Source: Lonicera japonica (taxonomy: Eukaryota > Streptophyta > Magnoliopsida > Dipsacales > Caprifoliaceae). Taken from it: 64,000 nucleotides of DNA. Below the pieces are notes generated by a model. It did not search any database. It had not been told where the DNA came from and was given only the letters and a program-made list of their open reading frames with translations. The position numbers and the translations under genes were made by a program. Location of the stretch: NCBI GenBank assembly GCA_021464415.1, contig CM038471.1:28741234-28805233 (forward strand). The letters are read 5' to 3'. This document shows, piece by piece, positions 33,971-42,021 of this stretch (within the stretch, counting starts at the first letter, position 1; each line of letters opens with the position of its first letter).

Positions 33971-34401
33971 AAATTTGTTAAGAAAAGAAATGAGATGACT
34001 GGACTCCAAACTTAACTCGGAATTATGTCACTCATTTTTTGACGCGCACTAACGGTTTTGTCTGTCTCTTTAATTCTTGTCCACATTTTTCTTGGAGGAC
34101 AAGATTATCACGCCCCACTTTTAAAGAGCTACGAACAAACCTGGTTGGTATATGTTATCATTAAGGTTTGGATGGTGTGGATGCTCTTACAATAAATAAA
34201 ATCTATCGGTTACATTAAATATTTCACTTGAAATTAAATACATAAGGGTTATAATAAATTCTGTGTAACTAAATTTATTTCCTAAAAACATAAAATTTTA
34301 TACAACTTGGGTTAAAAAAAAAAGATTAAATGAATAAATAAAATAAAACATAAATGTTTAAAAATACCTTAGGAACGGCCTATAAATACAACAATACTCA
34401 T

Positions 34402-34445
34402 CAGGGGGCGGATCTAGATTTTTTTTGGGGGGGGGGGGGGGGGGG
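34402..34445. repeat. hAT-like terminus and T8/G19 homopolymer
   Basis: CAGGGGGCGGATCTAG (from 34402) resembles a terminal sequence frequent in plant hAT elements; no partner end was found. It is followed by 8 T and then 19 G (34427-34445) that abut the LTR end at 34446. Confidence 0.35.
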
Positions 34446-36080
34446 TGACGCCGCTTAAATAGCGCGTTGCGATAGAGCTCAAGTGCAGGCACGTCAAGTT
34501 GTAATATAGTCTCGGAAGTCCGAGTGTCGAACCACAGGGATAAGTGAAAAGGAATGGATTGGATTACGGATTAAGTGGTTTTCAAATTTTGTGTGAGTTG
34601 GATTTGTTGTGAAACAACGTAAATGTAAAATGGTTGCGAAAATTAATAAGAAAGCACTAAGGTAGGTGGAGATTAGTTACGATTTAAGAAACGGTGATCA
34701 TTAGCTCATACTAAGATTAGAACACAAGGATTCTCGAGAAATGGGGAATGTTGGTGTATCTCTCAATAGCAAAGGGTGCGACGCTAGGCGACTCATTCCC
34801 GAATTGAAGCTATATCAAGAGAGAGACAAACGACATACCACCAAAGACGAGGTTATCATTCCTACCTCTTAGCTACGGGTGTGAAGCAAGGCAACCCATT
34901 CCCGATGAAGCTAATCCGAGATAGATATGACAAACTCATCATAAAAAGATTTAACATCAAGCAAGTGTGGTAATCTCATGATTTAAAGAATGAAAATTAA
35001 AAAGTGAATCCTAACAATGGAACGGAATGAAGTTTATGGGATAAATTCGTCCACTCATCGTTTATCACTTATGGTAGAAAATAAAGAGTCTAAGTATCAC
35101 ACAAAGTGTAAGAAGCACTCAATATATCAATAAATGAATCAAAGATAAGCTAAACAAATTTATAATCCATCTATGGAGTTTTGAGAGCTATTCATAAATT
35201 CTATGAAGAGGGAAAAAGCTCCATGGATGGGGGAAAAAGACTACAAACTTTCTAGAACCATATAAATATGTTGTATGTTCATTAACAACCAAGCACTAAA
35301 TATACAAGGCATATAAAGTCTTACTTTATTATGAATATACCTAGAAAGCTTATAACAATGGAGGAAATGAAGAAGAAAAGGATTTACAACTATTTCTCAA
35401 TCTTTAAACATGGATTGAGCCATAAATCACCGAATATTATATCGCAAACAACCTCCGTAACCTTAGTAATAGACTACTCCATAATAGATGCAAGAACAAA
35501 TATTATAGAAGAAGAAATCATTCTTACAAATTAAAAACTTACAAGAGAAATGAAGAACAACACCACAATGAGCTCTCACCTCTCTCTAGAACTCTAAGTG
35601 TGTTCAAAACTAGATAATATCTTTTTCCTATGTAAAAGAAATAATATATATATTAAAAGGTAGAAAAATATCTAACTAAATATCTAAAATAGCTTGAACC
35701 ACTAAAATAGCCCATTTTGGGTGTGAAATGGCCAAGTTGCCAGGGCCATGATCGATCATGGGGTCTTCTGCCTGAATGCCAGTTTGTACCATGATCGATC
35801 ATGGTATACCCATGATCGATCATGCTTCTGGGAAATTCCTCAGATCAGCATTTTGCGAGCTTTTCACTAGCGCTTGATCAATCATTCGAAGGCCATTGCA
35901 TCCTATGCCTATAAACACATAGAAACACAACAAAAGCACACCTAGCGGGACGATGTTAGATACAAAACTCGCCAAGACATTAATCTCGAGATAAGTGGAT
36001 AATTAGGCATAATTAAAGCAACAAACGCGTCATGCGACTCTGGGAAAGAGCTTATGCATGACAATATTATGCGTTTATCA
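34446..36080 (-). mobile_element. Athila-like 3' LTR (1635 bp) with palindrome array
   Basis: On the - strand it starts TGATAAACGCATAA and ends GGCGTCA. Promoter features in transcription order: palindromes at 35825-35810 (one mismatch), 35804-35789 and 35761-35746 (CCATGATCGATCATGG), then a TATA stretch (TATATATA, about 35653-35644), then a transcribed-leader-like region. CCTGTGGTTCGACACTCGG near 34530 is a block typical of Athila U5. No matching 5' LTR is in the window. Confidence 0.75.
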
Positions 36081-36096
36081 ACTCCCCTCAACTTAT
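36081..36096 (-). promoter_or_regulatory. Polypurine tract
   Basis: The - strand reads AAGTTGAGGGGAGT immediately before the LTR start TGATAAACG. A second purine run (GTTGAGGGGGGTACG, about 37141-37127) farther upstream may be an additional internal tract. Confidence 0.7.
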
Positions 36097-37424
36097 CTCT
36101 TGCTAGTCCCTTAGCAAGACAAAAATATATAATTACAGAAGCACTATGCTATACAAAAAAATTGTTAACTTCTAAGTTCCCAAAGAAGACGAGTTGCATC
36201 TCGTGAAGGTTTTCAGAAATGATACCTACAAACATCAGAAGTTTGATCATGATGAACGATGAGAATGAAGTTTCAAGTTTCAATTTGCAAAGCAAGAGGC
36301 ATTACTATCAATTTTCCAGAATGACGGACTTTTGAATGATCATCTAATTCGCCTATCTCCTTTAGAACACAATCCCATATTCTCCAATGCTCACATACTA
36401 GACTTCAATTCAAACAATTCAATATAAACACAAAGAATCATAAACATTCAAGAAGGAAGAGAGAACTTTTTCAAAAACAAAAGCTCCGAGATTTGTCAAT
36501 TCTAAGCACTTTCTTTATCTTTTTTGTTTTTTGGAAATTTTTGCTAAATTAGATCAGGGCGGTTTTCATCTCTATGAGGGGCAGCGGTCTCACTTATGAA
36601 ATTTCTCATTACTGCTCATTCATTGGAGCTTAAAGGAAGCTATTCACCCTTTCCCATATGGTAACCTTTACCCATCCGTAATATTAGACAAAGAGACTTA
36701 AGATTTAGTCAAGTGATGCTTTAAGTCAATATTAGGATAAAAGTCATCCAAGTTATTAAAGTGCTATGCTTTTGTCCTCTCATTGGAGGATCTTTTCGAA
36801 AGAGCTTCCATTATTTTTGGACAAAAATTCCTCTTCTCTCAATGAACATCAATCTAGGTGTTATTACCGAATTGGAAACAACCGAAGCAATTTAGCATGC
36901 GGAAAAGGCAAATATGACGGGATATGAGACTAAGCGGAGCAAGGCACTCCAGATTATCATTCAAATTCCTATCCAAATTAAAGAATTCAAGCCAAAAGCT
37001 AATGAAACAATGGTCTTCATTGAACAAAGTCAATCAATCAATCATCACTTTTCAAACTTCTCAAAAAAAAATTCTACTACTCATGGAAATGAACAATAGC
37101 AAGCCAAACAAAATAAACACAAAATAACGTACCCCCCTCAACTTGAAACACACATTGTCCTCAATGAAAAGAGAACAAATAACAACGCACGGAAGGGCTA
37201 CTTTGGCTTTGCTTCCCATGAGACAAAAATAAGACATAAACAAAAACTATTCACAAAACGGGTTAGAATTAGAATTCAAAAGCAAAAACCATAACATTCA
37301 ATCATTAAAACCAAGTTTTAAAGTTAACATCATGTCAAAGTTCTAATACAACCCAAAAAGAAATAAAATAAAGCTAAGCGTAAATATAACTAATAAAAGA
37401 GTTTTCAGGATTTGGCAAATCGCA
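36097..37424 (-). other. Athila-like 3' non-coding region
   Basis: No coding frame supported. Reverse-complement counterpart of about 4140-5246, which identifies it as element sequence; frames at 36914-37127 on the + strand and 37061-37243 are chance openings. Confidence 0.6.
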
Positions 37425-38624
37425 TCACATGTCGGGAGGTGGGGGTGGGGGGAATCGACCGTACAACGCCTCGAACTGCTGGCGTATGAACTCCTGCTGA
37501 GCTGCCATCTGCTCTGCAACTCTTGCCTCGACTTGGGCTGCTATCTCTGCTTGAAGACGGTCCTGTCGCGATATCATAATCTCCACCCTCTCATTGACAC
37601 CCGCGAATCCGGTGTGGATCAAGGCAGTCATTTGTTCAAACTGCTCTCTAATGAACTCCCTATTGTCATCCACAGGCCCAGAGCTTGCCCTTCTTCTACG
37701 CCTTGATGTACCCGGAACATCCGCTCCTGCTTCTTCAGCCCCTTCTTCTTCGCTATCACCCTGTTGTGGTGCGGCTGTGGAAGAACTCGGCCTGTTCCTC
37801 AGTTGACCAGCGGCTCGAGTTTGGGTGGACCTATTCAGCGGTGCCCTAGGCATTTTCTTCACATCGTCGGCTCTCTCAATTACCCCCGCTCGCAAACAGA
37901 CCTTAGTGATCAACGACCCAAATTTGATTGTTTCATTGTGGGCGACCAAATCGATGATTCGCGCTATTCGCCCAATGATATGACGCAACAAGCAGCAGCG
38001 CTTGTTCGTTGCTATGGCGTATAGTACATAAGCCTGAGACGGGTAAATGTGCTGGGTATGGGAAGTTGGGTCCAAAGCGTTGGCAATTACCAGCCAAAGA
38101 GTTCTAAATCCCTCACGTATGTGGCTCCTATCGAATTGGTTCCCAATCCATTCTCTGGGTTCACCGGCTAGAAATGTGGCTAGATCGTTAGGCCTCGGCT
38201 CTAAATAGTTGGTAGTGTCCGAATAGGGGAGGTCATGAGCATTAGGTGGCAAAGCTGAGATTCCCGTAATCTCAGTCAAAACTTCGAGGTTAAACGGAAC
38301 CGTTCTGCCTCGAACATGAGCGACATATGTATATGGTGTATCGGGAACTTGAATCAAACTTGCAATAAATTCACGACAAATGGTGAGATTACATTGAGTA
38401 CCTGGTTGACGCAAGTAGTCAATCCATTCCGGATACCGCTCAAACGTTGCTCGCTGGGGGAAATCGTCCAGCGTACCGATGAATACCGGCCTCTCTATCA
38501 CTACCGTCCTCGTTTTGAAGGCGTAGTTCCACCACTCAAATTCTTGACGGCTCCGAAATCCGCGATAGCCACCTCTCGCGGCTTCAATGGTAAGCGGCTT
38601 AGTGGGAGGGTTTGAGGAAGACAT
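37425..38624 (-). CDS. Accessory protein, 'putative plant transposon protein' type, intact
   Basis: 399 codons, uninterrupted from Met 38624 to the stop at 37425; the best preserved coding frame in the window. The N-terminal half is globular: GGYRGFRSRQEFEWWNYAF, VVIERPVFIGTLDDFPQR, HVRGRTVPFNLEVLTEITGI, NDLATFLAGEPREWIG, LWLVIANALDPTSHTQHIYP and NKRCCLLRHIIGRIARIIDL. From about residue 255 it becomes polar and Ser/Arg-rich (TSRRRRRASSG), then a predicted coiled coil (residues 320-385, rich in Gln, Glu and Ala) and a poly-Pro tail ending DM. Proteins of this domain (PF20167-like, by recognition) occur in Athila elements and are of unknown function. I see no transmembrane segment, so it is not an obvious envelope protein. 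Basic linker plus coiled coil would suit a nuclear, multimeric DNA-binding protein (inference). Confidence 0.75.
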   Translation of the reverse strand: MSSSNPPTKPLTIEAARGGYRGFRSRQEFEWWNYAFKTRTVVIERPVFIGTLDDFPQRATFERYPEWIDYLRQPGTQCNLTICREFIASLIQVPDTPYTYVAHVRGRTVPFNLEVLTEITGISALPPNAHDLPYSDTTNYLEPRPNDLATFLAGEPREWIGNQFDRSHIREGFRTLWLVIANALDPTSHTQHIYPSQAYVLYAIATNKRCCLLRHIIGRIARIIDLVAHNETIKFGSLITKVCLRAGVIERADDVKKMPRAPLNRSTQTRAAGQLRNRPSSSTAAPQQGDSEEEGAEEAGADVPGTSRRRRRASSGPVDDNREFIREQFEQMTALIHTGFAGVNERVEIMISRQDRLQAEIAAQVEARVAEQMAAQQEFIRQQFEALYGRFPPPPPPDM

Positions 38625-38679
38625 AATGGAGGAGTGCTATGCTTTAGAGGAGGTGGAGAGGAGGAATTTGAAGCCTTGA

Positions 38680-38788
38680 GATGCTATATCAACGCGACGA
38701 AGCAAATGGAACGACGGAATCCGTTCCGACGTTTTAGACGCCCACCAATGGGAACGAGACCCGGGGGTCGCATTTGTGAATTCTCACA
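38680..38788 (+). repeat. Inverted terminal 109 bp of the 3' LTR
   Basis: This stretch (ATCAACGCGACGAAGCAAAT...GAATTCTCACA) is the reverse complement of the LTR end at 55474-55582 with few mismatches. Right of 38788 the LTR continues in normal orientation (ATCGTGTGTCCCTATATT). The terminal part of the LTR has therefore been flipped in place, or replaced by an inverted copy. Confidence 0.85.
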
Positions 38789-40194
38789 CCATCGTGTGTC
38801 CCTATATTTTATTTCTAGATGCAAGAGGGTTCGTTCAGAGTCATCAGTACGTTTTACGAGAAAACGGACAAAACAGTTGTGTAAGAGGAAAGGCAACAGA
38901 TAAGCCTTTCTTTTACACGTTTGTCTACGAAACCAGGATTCTATAAGGTTCGAAAACTATATTACGGTTTGAGAAGATATTAAGCACCCATTCCGCCCTT
39001 TCGGTCTCTAGTGGTCTTTATATGTTTATTCTATGTTGAAAAACTTGGATGCTTTTATTGATAGTCTACCACTTTCTAAGTGAATACCCTAATTTCTGGG
39101 AAAAACGGGAAAGGGCATGAAAGACTTTGTGTTCCGAGATCCAATGGTTAGTTTTGAAAGATATAAATACAAGTAACAAAAGTTGTTTTACTTTAGAGGG
39201 AGTTTTTACCGTGTTATTTCTCAGATAACAACGATTTTTCTTGGGCTTTGACTTCTTTTGGAAAAGTTTTGGATCCTTATATCGAGACTAATTTAATGTG
39301 GAATTTAGAACTCTCGAGAGGAGTTTTACCAGATATATCACAGTCTATGAAAGAGATAGGATATACCGAATTTTTAACTCCTAGGTAAGTTTTACCGGTC
39401 CGGGTTTTGAAAACAGGATTTTATCCGGATGATAATGTACTTACTCTTCTAGTTTTGCAAATGGTTTTATCAGGGTCTTTTGTTTTGAAAACGGTAGACT
39501 ATTTGTAACTTGGCAATAAGTTTATTCAAATAAAACGTGGACAAAACAACAGAAATAAAACAAGTACACAGATATTTAATGTTAAATACTAGAAGAGACT
39601 TTCTTTACCTTCCCGATGAGAATAATAATAAGAAAGAAAATATAATACGGCAGAGAGATCTCCGGCAATAATAATCTTTTCCTTTTTTAGATATTTCCGA
39701 GAATTTGATTTTAGAGACGGGACACGTCGAGTGTCGAGAATAGATTCGATAATTCTTTAGAAATAAGACTAGAAAATCAAATATAAGCTAATAATTCTTC
39801 AATCCCAAGTTGCTGTCCTTGAACCCTTGGGGGGTGTTGGCCTATTTATACTGCTCGGGGAAGATTGTCGCGCGACACTTCCCCAAAAAGGGCATGTGTC
39901 GCGTGACAATATGTACCATGTCACGCGACAAATGGCTGAAGTGATGTTTTTGACAGACTGATGTGTCAGAGAGTGGATGGTCTGGTGTCAGAAGGGTTTG
40001 TCGCGCGACACAAGGGGAATTGTCGCGCGATATACCCATTTGTCGTGCGACAATTCCTCTTAAAAATAGGTTCGTTTGGCCAACAAACCCTTTCGGAGCA
40101 GTCTCAGGTGTTCGGGTGGGTCCTAGACTCCAAAAATAGTACTTCTCGAAGGTCGTTAGGGTTCTTGCGGGGGTCACGGATCAGGGTGTCTACA
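38789..40194 (-). mobile_element. 3' LTR of the Tat/Ogre element
   Basis: It ends AGGGTGTCTACA at 40194 (on the - strand TGTAGACACCC) and is highly similar to both halves of the 5' LTR. It contains the - strand TATA box and six palindromic motifs, where the 5' LTR has four. The polypurine side adjoins at 40195. It includes the block GAAGATATTAAGCACCCATTCCG.. near 38968 that also occurs in the two solo LTRs. Confidence 0.9.
39841..40052 (-). promoter_or_regulatory. LTR promoter: TATA box and six TGTCGCGCGACA-type motifs
   Basis: The TATA box is the complement of CCTATTTATA (39841-39850). Upstream (rightward): motifs at 39866-39877, 39897-39908, 39919-39930, 39999-40010, 40021-40032 and 40041-40052, each TGTCGCGCGACA or one base off. 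The same array in the 5' LTR is at 59353, 59433, 59455 and 59475 with its TATA at 59329-59338. Confidence 0.75.
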
Positions 40195-40207
40195 GACCCT
40201 CTCGACT
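40195..40207 (-). promoter_or_regulatory. Candidate polypurine tract of the Tat/Ogre element
   Basis: The - strand reads AGTCGAGAGGGTC directly before TGTAGACACCC. It is purine-rich but imperfect. Confidence 0.5.
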
Positions 40208-40403
40208 TAAGTTTTTTGCTTGCAAGGAATTGAGGCGACTGGAAGAGACCGTGATCTATGGCTCCCGCAAGAACTCTAAGGAAGGTGCGTATTTAAACGT
40301 GTTTGTGAGTGCCTCCGGAGAAGGCTTTGTGTTTGGTTTTGCCTCCGGAGAGGGCTTGTGTTACCTCCTTGCCTCTTTCGGGGGCTTTCATTTGCTCCAC
40401 TTG

Positions 40404-40877
40404 CCTCAAATGGGAGGACTACCATTTGTTCCACTCGCCTCAGGTGGGAGGACTACCATTGCTACACTGTGCCTCTCTGGGAGGGCTTTTGATCTTCTCG
40501 CCTCAGGTGGAAGGACTACCATTGCTACACTGTGCCTCTCTGGGAGGGCTTTTGATCTTCTCGCCTCAGGTGGGAGGACTACCATTGTTCCACTGGGCCT
40601 CTCTGAGAGGGCTTTTGATCTTCTCGCCTCAGGTGGGAGGACTACCATTGCTACACTGCACCTCTCTGGGAGGGCTTTGATCTTCTCGCCTCAGGTGGGA
40701 GGACTACCATTGCTACACTACGCCTTCTCTGGGAGGGCTTTTGATATTCTCGCCTCAGGTGGGAGGACTACCATTGCTACACTGCGCCTCTCTGGGAGGG
40801 CTTTTGATCTTCTCGCCTCAAGTGGGAGGACTACCATTGCTACACTGCTCCTCTCTGGGAGGGCTTTGATCTGAAAA
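40404..40877. repeat. 63-bp tandem array, seven units
   Basis: Units start CCTCAGGTGGGAGGACTACC at 40438, 40501, 40564, 40627, 40689, 40753 and 40816 (period 62-64), after a partial unit at 40404. Because 63 is divisible by three the array stays open in several frames on both strands (a 21-residue repeat LASGGRTTIATLCLSGRAFDL-like), but no start context or homology supports a protein. Degenerate relatives (GCCTCCGGAGAGGGCTT) flank it at 40310-40350 and 40890-40970. Confidence 0.9.
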
Positions 40878-40969
40878 AACAAAAAAAAAATTGCCTATGG
40901 GAGGGCTTTTATGAGTATATTTGCCTCTGGCGAGGGCTTGTGCTTATGATTTGCCTCTGGAGAGGGCTT

Positions 40970-41800
40970 ATGTTGTTCTCTGATAAATTTGGTTGTCTCC
41001 CTTAGATTGCTAGAGTGAGAGAGAGAAATTGTGCGAGGGTGAATACAGTTTCTCGATAGTTTAAACTCTATCTGGATGTCCTTTTTCTCGTATTTTTTCT
41101 GAACTTTATTCTCATGTTTTCTTTGACTCAAAATACTTCTCTCAGAAAGCAGTTTTCGGATTTCTTTTGCTCTTCGCAGAGTGATGATTCGAAGTTTTTC
41201 CAAACCATCTCTTCTGTATCGTGCCGAAAAAAAAATTGTTTGAAAGTTCAATCTCTGACCTCTGTTCTCTTTTTAGTTCTCACATTTTGGTGGGCCCACA
41301 TCGTTTTCTGTTTTTCGATGCCCTTATTTCTCCCTCTTTTGGGAAAGACTTTTCTCGGCCTTCTCTGTTTTTGACCAAGAGTCTTTTTTATCCCTTTGTC
41401 GTGATCAGGAGCCTTACTTACCCAAAACGAAGCCCTAAGCCGGTTTTGGCCTAGCTGTCACTTTTTGTGTGGCTCTCCCTGTTACTCTTCATTTATGTTT
41501 CTCTCGCTCGCTCTGGGCGCTCATGCGGGTTCTTTCTCTTTTCTACTCTTTTAATTTTTTTCTACTCCCGTCTTATTCTGATATTTTGCTTTTTCTCAGG
41601 TGGTCTTGGAGATCAGAGATTACTTTTAACCGCTTGTATTTTGTTCTCACATTTCGGAGAGATGATTTCGAAGTCCTTTCCTCGGATTTTCATCATGGGC
41701 GTGCGGTATTTCAGAAAGGTTTTCGAAAATTATTTCTCTGAAGCATCCCTGCAGGAGAAAAAATGAGACAAAGGTCAAAAAATCAGGGGGGAGAACAAAA
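40970..41800. other. T/C-rich spacer between 63-bp array and antisense promoter
   Basis: Strongly pyrimidine-rich on the + strand. Several frames of 80-120 codons exist on both strands but have low-complexity composition and overlap each other. I see no gene; it is part of the variable region next to the 3' LTR. Confidence 0.55.
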
Positions 41801-41960
41801 TGTCGCGCGACATTTCGGTGGAGGGCTGTTTGTCACGCGACAAAGAGGCCATTTGTCGCGCGACAAACTTGGCTATTATATAAACCCCTTGCTGAGCTCA
41901 TTCCACCTCATTCTCTCCTTTCTCTTTCTCTCTCTAGCTCTCTTTCTCTCTTCTCTCAAG
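41801..41960 (+). promoter_or_regulatory. Promoter of antisense gene 1 with palindrome triplet
   Basis: TGTCGCGCGACA at 41801-41812, TGTCACGCGACA at 41831-41842 and TGTCGCGCGACA at 41854-41865, then TATATAAA at 41877-41884 (11 bp after the last motif) and a pyrimidine patch (about 41911-41958). The first ATG follows at 42022. This is a complete plant core-promoter layout on the strand opposite to gag-pol. Confidence 0.7.
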
Positions 41961-42021
41961 AGCAGAAGCCCTGCCGGATTTTTGATTTTTTCGACTTTCT
42001 CACTACTCCCTATATACACAG

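Larger units (their letters stand above)
32029..34401. other. Non-coding region with small foldback elements
   Basis: Contains a foldback element (about 32125-32605), a GA-rich stretch (32690-32850), long A/T runs, a CAT/TTC/TTA microsatellite (33403-33442) and a MITE-like element (33697-33970), all listed or noted here. No gene is supportable; frames at 32426-32647 and 33688-33888 fall inside the inverted-repeat elements. Confidence 0.65.
34446..38679 (-). mobile_element. Athila-like element, 3' part (accessory ORF to 3' LTR)
   Basis: From right to left: intact accessory ORF (38624-37425), 3' non-coding region (37424-36097), polypurine tract and 3' LTR. Integrase and everything upstream are missing because the element is cut at about 38680 by the end of the Tat/Ogre element. 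It is the same family as 1306-5246. Confidence 0.78.

Noticed and set aside
37594..38615. Three + strand frames of 70-99 codons
   Set aside because: Shadows of the 399-codon accessory ORF on the other strand.
40230..40874. 214-codon frame and overlapping frames on both strands
   Set aside because: Their length comes from a stop-free 63-bp tandem repeat; no homology and no consistent start.
41114..41766. Several 80-120 codon frames on the + strand and 40895-41251 on the - strand
   Set aside because: Pyrimidine-rich low-complexity DNA, mutually overlapping frames, no recognisable domains.
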